In this document: positions 55,496-62,713 of the stretch, in pieces
How the letters are laid out: every line of letters begins with the position of its first letter
Position numbering within the stretch: the stretch's first letter is position 1
DNA from: Vulcaniibacterium gelatinicum
GTDB taxonomy: Bacteria > Pseudomonadota > Gammaproteobacteria > Xanthomonadales > Xanthomonadaceae
Assembly: GCF_008033445.1 (NCBI RefSeq)
Contig: NZ_VNKO01000013.1
Span: 27,559-91,558, forward strand
DNA: 64,000 bases
Direction: 5' to 3'
Position numbers and translations under genes: made by a program
Notes under the pieces: model-generated
Seen by the model: the letters and a program-made list of their open reading frames with translations, nothing else
What the model was told of the DNA's origin: nothing
Databases searched by the model: none

Positions 55496-57304
55496 CTACG
55501 GCTCCTCGCGCACGCCCTCGTCGCCGAACGCCAGCGCGCCCCGCCCGCGGTCGGCCTCGAACAGCGCCTCCAGCTCCGCGCGCGCCTCCTGCGCGCTCTG
55601 CACCAGCGCGGCCTCGTCGTCGTGCACCAGGTACTGGCGCCGCAGCAGCGCCTCGTCGTGCTCGCGGAACGCCCGCGCGCGCGCCGCGGCCCGCTCCGGC
55701 GGCAGGCCCAGCGCCGCCAGCACGCGCTCGCCCATCACCAGGCTGGAGTGGAAGGTCTCGCGCACCACCTGCGCGCCCAGGTCCATCAGCTCCCAGGCAT
55801 GGCGACGGTTGCGCGCGCGCGCGAACACGGTCGCCTCCGGGTAGTGGCGGCGGATCACCCGCACCGTGCGCAGGCAGGCGTCCGGGTCGTCCATCGCGAC
55901 CACGAACACCTTCACGTTGGCCGCACCCGCCGACCGCAGCAGTTCGATCCGCGCCGGGTCGCCGTAGTAGGTGACGTTGCCGAAGCGGCGCACGAACTCG
56001 ACCTGCTCCTGGCTGTGCTCGATCGCCACGAACGGGATGCGCGAGGCCGACAGCAGCCGCGCCACGATCTGGCCGAAGCGGCCGAAGCCGGCCACCAGCA
56101 CCTGCGGATGCGTGTCCGGGATCGCGTCCCAGGCCGGCTTCGGCGGGGCCGGCTGCGACCCGAGCCAGCGCCCCAGCGCGATCACCAGCAGCGGGGTCAG
56201 CGCCATGCTCACGCCGACGATCGCCACCAGCCGGTCGCGCAGCGCCGCTTCCAGCAGGCCGGCCTTCTGCGCCTCGGCGAACACCACGAACGCGAACTCG
56301 CCGCCGAGCGCGAGCACCGCGCCGAGCTGCAGCGCCTCGCCATGCGGCAGCCGGCCGGGACGCCGGCCGATCGCATACAGCAGCGCGAACTTCACCGTCA
56401 TCAGCAGCACCGCGCCAAGCGCGATCGGCAACGGCTCGGCCACGACCCGCTGCAGGTCCATGCTCATCCCGACCGAGATGAAGAACAGGCCCAGCAGCAG
56501 GCCCTTGAACGGGTCCACCTGGGCCTCGAGCTCGTGGCGGAACTCCGAATCGGCCAGCAGCACGCCGGCCAGGAACGCGCCCAGGCCCATGCTCAGGCCG
56601 GCCAGCTGCATGATCCAGGCGCTGCCGAGCACGGCCAGCAGTGCGCTGGCGGTGAACACCTCCGGCATCTGCGTGCGCGCCACGATCCGCAGCACCTGCC
56701 GCAGCAGCCAGCGCCCGCCGACGATCACCAGCGCGATCGCCGCCACCGCCTCGAGCACCGCCGGCCACAGCGCCCCCTCGGCCGCCTGCGCGCCGCCGAG
56801 CAGCGGGATCGCCGCCAGCAGCGGGATCGCGGCCAGGTCCTGGAACAGCAGGATCGCGAACGCCAGCCGCCCGTGCTCGGTGGTGAGCGCCTTGCGCTCG
56901 GCCAGCAACTGCAGGCCGACCGCGGTGGAGGAGAACGCGAGCGCGAGCCCGATCACCAGCGCCGCCTGCCACGCCTGCCCCTGCCAGGCCGCGAGCGCGC
57001 CCAGCACCAGCGCGGTCGTTGCCACCTGCAGTCCGCCGGCACCGAACACCGGCCGCCGCATCACCGACAACCGCGCCGGCGACAGTTCCAGCCCGATCAC
57101 GAACAGCAGCATCACCACGCCGATCTCGCTGGCCGCGAGCACCGGCGCGGCATCGCCGATCACCCCCAGGCCATGCGGGCCCAGCACCACGCCCGCCACC
57201 AGGTAGGCCAGCACCGCGCCCAGGCCGAAACGCTTGAACACCGGCACCGCGACCACCGCCGCGAGCAGGAACACCAAGGCCAGTTCGAGTCCGCCGCCGT
57301 GCAT
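55496..57304 (-). CDS. Monovalent cation:proton antiporter-2 family (KefB/KefC-type)
   Basis: A 602-residue membrane protein. Residues 1-380 form about 12-13 helices of the CPA2 family, with FSSTAVGLQLLAER and FQDLAAIPLL typical of Kef. Residues about 400-520 form an RCK/KTN domain (QVLVAGFGRFGQIVARLLSA) that binds nucleotide or glutathione adducts. It exports K+ in exchange for H+, probably gated by electrophile stress. The C-terminal helix (RAFREHDEALLRRQYLVHDDE) matches KefB. A GGAGGT ribosome-binding site precedes the ATG at 57304. Confidence 0.92.
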   Translation of the reverse strand: MHGGGLELALVFLLAAVVAVPVFKRFGLGAVLAYLVAGVVLGPHGLGVIGDAAPVLAASEIGVVMLLFVIGLELSPARLSVMRRPVFGAGGLQVATTALVLGALAAWQGQAWQAALVIGLALAFSSTAVGLQLLAERKALTTEHGRLAFAILLFQDLAAIPLLAAIPLLGGAQAAEGALWPAVLEAVAAIALVIVGGRWLLRQVLRIVARTQMPEVFTASALLAVLGSAWIMQLAGLSMGLGAFLAGVLLADSEFRHELEAQVDPFKGLLLGLFFISVGMSMDLQRVVAEPLPIALGAVLLMTVKFALLYAIGRRPGRLPHGEALQLGAVLALGGEFAFVVFAEAQKAGLLEAALRDRLVAIVGVSMALTPLLVIALGRWLGSQPAPPKPAWDAIPDTHPQVLVAGFGRFGQIVARLLSASRIPFVAIEHSQEQVEFVRRFGNVTYYGDPARIELLRSAGAANVKVFVVAMDDPDACLRTVRVIRRHYPEATVFARARNRRHAWELMDLGAQVVRETFHSSLVMGERVLAALGLPPERAAARARAFREHDEALLRRQYLVHDDEAALVQSAQEARAELEALFEADRGRGALAFGDEGVREEP

Positions 57305-57407
57305 GGCCCACCTCCGTGGCCGTGACCACCCGCCGCGATTATCGCCCGTGCGTCGCCGGTGCCGGCCAGCTAGGCTCGTCGCCGCCGACGGTCAAAGGAG
57401 ATGACGC

Positions 57408-58253
57408 ATGCGTGGATGGATCTGGGTGGTGCTGCTGTCCTGGCTGGTGGCCGGCACGCTGCAGGCCGGCAAGCTGGACGAAGTCCGGCGGCAGGTGGAA
57501 TCGAGCCGGCTGGTGACCGGCACGATCGACATCACCGCCGACGGCAGCGTGCTCGGCCACGCCCTGGACGATCCCGACCGCCTGCCGCAGGGCGTGCGCG
57601 CGCTGATCGCGCAGACGGTTCCGGCCTGGCGCTTCGCACCGGTGCAGCTCGAGCCCGGCACCAGCCGCGGCCGCGCACGGATGAGCCTGCGCCTGGTGGC
57701 CCGCAAGGACGCCGACGGCAACTATCGCGTCGGCATCGTCAACGCCCATTTCGGCAACCCGGCCCGGCCGGGCGAGCGGGTCGAGTCGCTGCGCGTGACG
57801 CCGCCGAGGTACCCGCCTACGGCGTTGGCGTGGGGCGTCGGTGGCACCGCCTCTGTGGTGCTGAAGGTCGGTCGCGACGGCCTCGTCGAGGATGCACTGG
57901 TCGAGCAGGTCAATCTGCGCGCCATCGCCAGCGAAAAGGACATGGCCAATTTTCGCGACATGCTCGCCGGCGCCGCCCTCCGCGGTGCCCGCCGCTGGCA
58001 GTTCCAGCCGCCGACCCGGGGCAATGAGACCGATGCGCCGTTCTGGTCGGTGCGGGTGCCGGTGACGTTCGTCGCGCCCGGCCAGCAACAGCCCAAGGAC
58101 ACCGAATGGCACAGCTACGTGCCCGGTCCGCGCCAGCCGATCCCCTGGGAGCCGGCGCAGCCGGCCGACGGCCCCGATGCCCTGGCAAGCGACAGCATCC
58201 ATCCGCTTGACCGCAGCGGACCGCGCCTGCTGACGCCGCTCGGCGATTCCTGA
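57408..58253 (+). CDS. TonB-domain-containing periplasmic protein
   Basis: A 281-residue protein with a signal peptide (GWIWVVLLSWLVAGTLQAG) and a C-terminal TonB-like module (PPRYPPTALAWGVGGTASVVLKVGRDGLVEDALVEQV ... GARRWQFQPPTRG). It lacks the usual long Pro-rich spacer and the N-terminal anchor of true TonB, so it may be a secreted partner instead of an energy transducer. The start has AAGGAG at 57395-57400. A bidirectional terminator follows. Confidence 0.82.
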   Translation: MRGWIWVVLLSWLVAGTLQAGKLDEVRRQVESSRLVTGTIDITADGSVLGHALDDPDRLPQGVRALIAQTVPAWRFAPVQLEPGTSRGRARMSLRLVARKDADGNYRVGIVNAHFGNPARPGERVESLRVTPPRYPPTALAWGVGGTASVVLKVGRDGLVEDALVEQVNLRAIASEKDMANFRDMLAGAALRGARRWQFQPPTRGNETDAPFWSVRVPVTFVAPGQQQPKDTEWHSYVPGPRQPIPWEPAQPADGPDALASDSIHPLDRSGPRLLTPLGDS

Positions 58254-58273
58254 ACCCTGCGCTGAAGCACATA

Positions 58274-58304
58274 CGCGAACGCCCCGCGGTGCGGGGCGTT
58301 CGCG
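58274..58304. terminator. Strong bidirectional hairpin, probably the displaced rho terminator
   Basis: A 14-bp perfect stem CGCGAACGCCCCGC with a 3-nt loop lies 21 bp after the TonB-like gene and 24 bp before the truncated rho copy. It is near the expected distance from the original rho stop codon. Tail T runs are poor on both strands. Confidence 0.65.
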
Positions 58305-58327
58305 TTCCGGGCAATGCGGGCGACGGT

Positions 58328-58413
58328 GCGCTCAGCGCTTCATCGAGGCGAAGAACTCGTCGTTCGACTTGGTGTTCCCGATCTCGTCCATGCCGTGCAG
58401 CCGGTTTGCGCAA
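58328..58413 (-). pseudogene. Truncated second copy of the rho 3' end
   Basis: 58328-58377 is identical to 60323-60372 (50 bp, covering the rho stop codon and the end [14 protein letters not shown]). 58379-58401 then matches 60404-60426. The copy lacks 30 nt net, in frame, so it reads [22 protein letters not shown] (split: [22 protein letters not shown]). Weak likeness goes on to about 58413. It marks the far boundary of the inserted segment. Confidence 0.9.
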
Positions 58414-58429
58414 GCTGCGCACCGCCGGC

Positions 58430-58460
58430 TTGACAAACCCGGAGTGGGGGGGGGTAGAGT
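58430..58460 (+). promoter_or_regulatory. Promoter of the PLA2 gene with a G9 tract in the spacer
   Basis: A perfect -35 TTGACA (58430-58435) and -10-like TAGAGT (58455-58460) are separated by 19 bp. The last nine of these are a homopolymer of G (58446-58454). Loss of two Gs would give 17-bp spacing. The gene starts 34 bp later with GGAGGAAAGGAA before ATG 58494. Confidence 0.7.
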
Positions 58461-58493
58461 CGCCGCCTGGGGATACTTGGAGGAAAGGAAGCA

Positions 58494-59246
58494 ATGACGC
58501 CGGCAAGGAAGCCGAAATCTCGTGCAAGCGCCATCCTCGGCACGGGCGCTGCACTTCTGGTCGCATCCTACGTGCTCGCGGAAACGATCCCCACCGAGGA
58601 TCCCGTCGTCGTGGTCGGCCGCCGGCCCGACGGCTTTGTGCTGACCTGTACAACCGCGTTCTGCTTCGACGCCGTGCAGGAAGAGGCAGCCCGTGCGCTG
58701 CTGGAGTGGCAGCGCATGTACGCAGAGTTGCCCCCGGATGACCTGCCGCTCGACGGTGAACGATTCTGCCAGTTGCTGGCCGCAGACAAGCCCCCGGGCT
58801 GCAACCTCGGCAATCCGCCGCCGTCGCCGGGCGTTACGGTGCCGGGACAGGCCCCTTGGCAGCCGAATGGGTGCGGCACCGGTGGTATTGGCGGCTGGTT
58901 CCAGGATGCCGTACTGGAAGTCATTGCCAGCCAGTCTTATTCGGGCGACATCCACGCTCCGTACCCTGGCGTGAGCTTCCGCGCTGCATGCAACGAGCAT
59001 GACCGGTGCTGGGCCGTGGGGGGTACGCGCCATGCCTGCGATGTGGCTTTCAAGCAAAGCATGGAAAATGCATGCGGTGCGGTTGCGGATCCGTCCGGAT
59101 TCAACACCTGCATGGGCTTTGCCGGGCTGTATCACGGCGCCGTCTCCACAACCGATCCTTCTCATGCTGCCTACGCCAACTCCGCCGACAACCGTCAATG
59201 TGCCCTCTGGGCGCGCGACATGCGGGAGAACGGCTGTGACGAATGA
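58494..59246 (+). CDS. Secreted phospholipase A2-like protein
   Basis: A 250-residue protein with a signal peptide (residues 1-29, AALLVASYVLA). Residues 125-131, NGCGTGG, fit the Ca2+-binding loop X-C-G-X-G-G of PLA2. Residues 166-172 read CNEHDRC, the CXXHDXC active-site motif with His169 and Asp170, followed by CDVAF at 182. Many Cys in the C-terminal half could pair as disulfides. It should hydrolyse phospholipids at sn-2 after export. Local GC is low (36 of 60 at 58921-58980). The gene lies in the rho insertion behind a G-tract promoter, and a lipoprotein gene overlaps its end. Secreted virulence factor or antibacterial toxin are both possible. Confidence 0.82.
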   Translation: MTPARKPKSRASAILGTGAALLVASYVLAETIPTEDPVVVVGRRPDGFVLTCTTAFCFDAVQEEAARALLEWQRMYAELPPDDLPLDGERFCQLLAADKPPGCNLGNPPPSPGVTVPGQAPWQPNGCGTGGIGGWFQDAVLEVIASQSYSGDIHAPYPGVSFRAACNEHDRCWAVGGTRHACDVAFKQSMENACGAVADPSGFNTCMGFAGLYHGAVSTTDPSHAAYANSADNRQCALWARDMRENGCDE

Positions 59247-60096
59247 GCGTGCCTCGATCATGATGGCCCTGGCGCTTACGCTTGCCGTCCTGTGCGCCTG
59301 CAGCGAAGGTCCGAAGCCCGCGCCAGAATCCGAGGCCGTCCCGCCTGTCTCGAGCGCTGCGCCCGCCCCCCGCCTCGCTGCCGCCCCCCTTGCTCGTCCC
59401 GCGCCGGACAGCGGCTCCGTGCCTGCACGGGCCACGGCCGACCCGCTGTGGATCACCGTGCCCGTCGCGCTGCGCCTCCCTGGCCTTACCAGCGTGCAGA
59501 CGGCGCCCTCCTGGGAGGCACGGGTGGCCGCGCTGCCGCCGCCCGACCAGGCCTATCTGGAGGAAGTCCGCGAACGCTACTTCGGCACCCTGGCATTCCA
59601 GGACGAAGCCGAGCAGCGCGAGCTGGTGCGGCAGGGCTTTCCCATGCCGGAGGAGTGGCTGGCGGCGCGCGAGCTGCCCACCTCCGAGCTGGAGCGACTT
59701 GCTGACGCCGGCAGCGTCAAAGCCAGGATGTTCTACATCGACCGGGTGAGCCAGGAAATCGGGCCGCGGCAGGCACGCGGGGATGGGTTGGACCCTTCCC
59801 TACCCGATGAGCGAGCCCTGCTCGGCAGGATCGGACGCGCGAGCGCGATGACTTCCGAACTGTTGCGCAGGTCGCGCAGCCCGTTCGCCGCCTATGTCGT
59901 CGGGCGGTTCCTGAGCGCGATGTCTCACGGCAATCCGCCGGAACCGTTCGCAGCCTCCTTCCTGATGGCGGACAGGCTGGGACATCGGCGCGCAATGGAA
60001 CTGCAGAAGCAATTCCTCACGGCGCACCCGGGCACGGATGCGAGCGCCATCATGACACACTACTCCGCACTCCGATCGGCGTTCGAGCGCCGATGA
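59236..60096 (+). CDS. Lipoprotein partner of the PLA2-like protein
   Basis: A 286-residue protein with no family that I recognise. The GTG at 59236 overlaps the end of the PLA2 gene by 11 bp. ATGs at 59260 and 59263 are alternatives. The signal region MMALALTLAVLCACSE ends in a lipobox-like LCAC. A Pro/Ala-rich linker (about 25-70) precedes a helical domain (DQAYLEEVRERYFGTLAFQ, LADAGSVKARMFYIDRVSQE) with a weak Sel1-like flavour. The position and likely periplasmic site suggest an immunity protein or a helper of the phospholipase. This is inference. Confidence 0.68.
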   Translation: MTNERASIMMALALTLAVLCACSEGPKPAPESEAVPPVSSAAPAPRLAAAPLARPAPDSGSVPARATADPLWITVPVALRLPGLTSVQTAPSWEARVAALPPPDQAYLEEVRERYFGTLAFQDEAEQRELVRQGFPMPEEWLAARELPTSELERLADAGSVKARMFYIDRVSQEIGPRQARGDGLDPSLPDERALLGRIGRASAMTSELLRRSRSPFAAYVVGRFLSAMSHGNPPEPFAASFLMADRLGHRRAMELQKQFLTAHPGTDASAIMTHYSALRSAFERR

Positions 60097-60320
60097 AGGC
60101 AGATCCCTTATTGCATTCGTCCTTGGTCGCAGCCCGTTGGCTCATGCTCGGTGTCTTGTGCGGCTGCAAGCAGGCGGCGCGAATCCGGAAGACACGGAGT
60201 GGAATCCGGCTTCTGCAGACTGCGGCGGACAAGCCACAGGATGATGCACGCCCCTTTCCGGCCCCCCCCCCCCCGCATGCAATGCGAATCGTGCGGGCGC
60301 CTTGTGTTCCGGCCCCTTGA
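60093..60320 (+). CDS. Possible short lipoprotein-like ORF, perhaps truncated
   Basis: A 75-codon frame that begins inside the stop of the preceding gene (ATGA). The N-terminus WLMLGVLCGCKQ looks like a lipobox. A C13 tract (60262-60274) lies within the frame, so slippage would alter its end. The rest has no recognisable pattern and stops just before rho. It may be the relic of a third island gene. Confidence 0.3.
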   Translation: MKADPLLHSSLVAARWLMLGVLCGCKQAARIRKTRSGIRLLQTAADKPQDDARPFPAPPPPHAMRIVRAPCVPAP

Positions 60321-60322
60321 GC

Positions 60323-60372
60323 GCGCTCAGCGCTTCATCGAGGCGAAGAACTCGTCGTTCGACTTGGTGTTC
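60323..60372. repeat. Direct repeat at the rho 3' end (partner 58328-58377)
   Basis: 50 bp identical to the truncated rho copy. Together they bound a segment of about 2.0 kb. This copy is the real 3' end of rho plus 4 bp. Confidence 0.92.
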
Positions 60373-61961
60373 TTCATCTTGTCGAGCAGGAACTCCATCG
60401 CCGCGATCTCGTCCATGCCGTGCAGCAGCTTGCGCAGGATCCAGATCTTCTGCAGCAGCTCCGGTTCGATCAGCAGATCCTCGCGGCGGGTGCCGGAGCG
60501 GTTGATGTTGATCGCCGGGTACACGCGCTTCTCGGCGATCGAGCGGGACAGGTGCACCTCGCTGTTGCCGGTGCCCTTGAACTCCTCGTAGATCACCTCG
60601 TCCATCTTGCTGCCGGTGTCGATCAGCGCGGTGGCGATGATGGTCAGCGAGCCGCCTTCCTCGACGTTGCGCGCGGCGCCGAAGAAGCGCTTCGGCCGGT
60701 GCAGCGCGTTGGCGTCGACGCCGCCGGTGAGCACCTTGCCCGAGCTCGGCACCACGTTGTTGTAGGCGCGCGCGAGGCGGGTGATCGAATCGAGCAGGAT
60801 CACCACGTCCTTCTTGTGCTCGACCAGGCGCTTGGCGCGCTCGATCACCATCTCGGCGACCTGCACGTGGCGCGCGGCCGGCTCGTCGAACGTCGAGCTG
60901 ATGACCTCGGCGCGCACGGTGCGCTGCATCTCGGTCACTTCCTCCGGACGCTCGTCGATCAGCAGCACGATCAGGTGCACGTCCGGATGGTTGGTGGTGA
61001 TGGCCGTGGCCACCTGCTGCATCATCATCGTCTTGCCCGCCTTGGGCGGGGAGACGATCAGCGCGCGCTGGCCCTTGCCCTGCGGGGCCATCAGGTCGAG
61101 GATGCGGCCGGTGATGTCCTCGGTCGAGCCGTCGCCGCGCTCGAGCTTGAACTTGCGGCGCGGGAACAGCGGCGTGAGGTTCTCGAACAGGACCTTGTTC
61201 TTCGACGCTTCCAGCGGCTCGCCGTTGATGGTGTCCACCACCGCGAGCGCGAAGTAGCGCTCGCCGTCCTTCGGCCAGCGGATGCGGCCGGACAGGTGGT
61301 CGCCGGTGCGCAGGTTGAAGCGGCGGATCTGGCTCGGGGAGATGTAGACGTCGTCCGGGCCGGCCAGGTAGCTCGCCTCGGCGGCGCGCAGGAAGCCGTA
61401 GCCGTCGGGCAGGATCTCCAGCACGCCGTCGGCGGCGACGCCCTCGCCGTGGCGGGTGAGCACCTTCAGCAGCGCGAAGATCACGTCCTGCTTGCGGGCG
61501 CGGGCCACGCCTTCGTGGATGTTGAGCTGCTCGGCGATCTCCAGCAGCTTCGGCGTCGGCATGCGCTTGAGGTCGCCGAGCGAGTACTGCGGGAAGCCTT
61601 CCGGCACCTGCGGCATCGGCCGCGGCGCGGACGCCTCGCCGCCGTTGCCGCCTTCCTCGCCGCCCTCGCGGTAGCGCTCGCGCTGGCGTTCGCGGCGGTT
61701 GCGGAAGCGTTCGCGGCGGTTGAAGCGGCCTTCGCGGCCCTCGCGCGCGGCCTGCTCGCCGCCGTCCTGCGCGGGCGCGGCGCCCGGCTCGGCGCTCGCG
61801 GGGGCGGGCGGCGGCGGTGCCTCGGCGGCGGGCGCGGAGGCGGGGGCCTCGGTTTCGGCGATGTAGGCGGCGGCCGCGGTGGCGGCGTCGCTGGTGCTGG
61901 CACGCGGCTTGCGGCCGCGCCGTTCGGCGGCGTCGCCGGCGTCGTGGTTGGTCTCGGACAA
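60327..61961 (-). CDS. rho: Transcription termination factor Rho
   Basis: A 544-residue hexameric RNA helicase if it starts at the TTG at 61961, which has GAGGAA before it. An in-frame ATG at 62009 would add 16 residues. The N-terminal 130 residues are Ala/Pro- then Arg/Glu-rich, the long insertion found in many non-enteric Rho proteins. The RNA-binding domain ([36 protein letters not shown]) is followed by the ATPase with Walker [13 protein letters not shown] and the Q/R loops ([30 protein letters not shown]). The end is intact. Its present downstream side lacks a good terminator. Confidence 0.95.
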   Translation of the reverse strand: MSETNHDAGDAAERRGRKPRASTSDAATAAAAYIAETEAPASAPAAEAPPPPAPASAEPGAAPAQDGGEQAAREGREGRFNRRERFRNRRERQRERYREGGEEGGNGGEASAPRPMPQVPEGFPQYSLGDLKRMPTPKLLEIAEQLNIHEGVARARKQDVIFALLKVLTRHGEGVAADGVLEILPDGYGFLRAAEASYLAGPDDVYISPSQIRRFNLRTGDHLSGRIRWPKDGERYFALAVVDTINGEPLEASKNKVLFENLTPLFPRRKFKLERGDGSTEDITGRILDLMAPQGKGQRALIVSPPKAGKTMMMQQVATAITTNHPDVHLIVLLIDERPEEVTEMQRTVRAEVISSTFDEPAARHVQVAEMVIERAKRLVEHKKDVVILLDSITRLARAYNNVVPSSGKVLTGGVDANALHRPKRFFGAARNVEEGGSLTIIATALIDTGSKMDEVIYEEFKGTGNSEVHLSRSIAEKRVYPAININRSGTRREDLLIEPELLQKIWILRKLLHGMDEIAAMEFLLDKMKNTKSNDEFFASMKR

Positions 61962-62159
61962 GGGTATTTCCTCGCTATGCGGCGAGCGTCCGCGGAGGCG
62001 GACGGGCATCGGGTTCAGGGGAATCCGGGAAGGGTGCGGCGGAAGTGGTCGCGCCGGTGCAGGCCGACACTAGCATCGCCGGCGGGGGCGCGACAAGCGG
62101 CGCGCGGGCCTTGGTTCAGGTAGCCGCCCGCGCTGCTCCTGCGGTCCGCCCCGGAAACG

Positions 62160-62189
62160 GCCGACGCCCGGCGCGGGCCGGGCGTCGGC
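62160..62189 (-). terminator. Hairpin after trxA
   Basis: A 13-bp perfect stem GCCGACGCCCGGC with a 4-nt loop, 25 bp after the trxA stop. The minus-strand tail is CGTTTCC, so the T run is weak. The rest of the gap to rho has no other clear feature. Confidence 0.6.
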
Positions 62190-62214
62190 ACGGGCGGACA
62201 CGGCCCGCCGCGGC

Positions 62215-62541
62215 TCACAGCGCGCGTTCGATCATCTGCGCCAGCTGCGCCTTGCCGACCGCGCCGATCTGGGTGGCCTGGACCTGGCCGCCCTTGAACA
62301 GCAGCAGGGTCGGGATCGAGCGCACGTGGTACTTCAGCGCCACGGCGCGGTTCTGGTCAATGTCCACCTTCACCACCTTGGCCCGGCCGGCGTAGGTTTC
62401 GGCGATCTCGTCCAGGGCGGGGGCGATCATCTTGCACGGCCCGCACCAGGTCGCCCAGAAATCCACCAGCACCGGTTCGCTGGCCGCGAGCACGGTGGCG
62501 TCGAAATCGGCGTCGGTGGCGTGGATGACCTTGTCGCTCAT
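62215..62541 (-). CDS. trxA: Thioredoxin
   Basis: A 108-residue disulfide reductase with the active site WCGPCK in [22 protein letters not shown]. The cis-Pro in [10 protein letters not shown] is in the expected place. Length is standard. It is upstream of rho on the same strand, the common trxA-rho order, and divergent from rhlB with 172 bp between. Confidence 0.97.
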   Translation of the reverse strand: MSDKVIHATDADFDATVLAASEPVLVDFWATWCGPCKMIAPALDEIAETYAGRAKVVKVDIDQNRAVALKYHVRSIPTLLLFKGGQVQATQIGAVGKAQLAQMIERAL

Positions 62542-62713
62542 GGGAACTCCTGCGGAATCAAGCGGATGGCGGCCGGGGGCGCGCCGGGGGATGCTGTTAA
62601 ACTGGCGGTTTGCGGCCCGCGTCCAGGCACGGCGCGCGGTCGAAACGACGCCGGCAGTCTGCTTCGCGGACGCCTCCCACGCAAGCGCGGCCCCCCGCGC
62701 CACGGCCAGACGC

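Noticed and set aside
58332..59456. Minus-strand open frame ending like Rho (374 codons)
   Set aside because: Only the last about 22 codons are rho-derived. The rest is antisense to the PLA2 and lipoprotein genes. It is treated as a rho fragment.
58328..60372. Insertion sequence or integrative element with its own recombinase
   Set aside because: No transposase, integrase or terminal inverted repeat is seen between the direct repeats. If an element inserted, its recombinase is lost or acted in trans.
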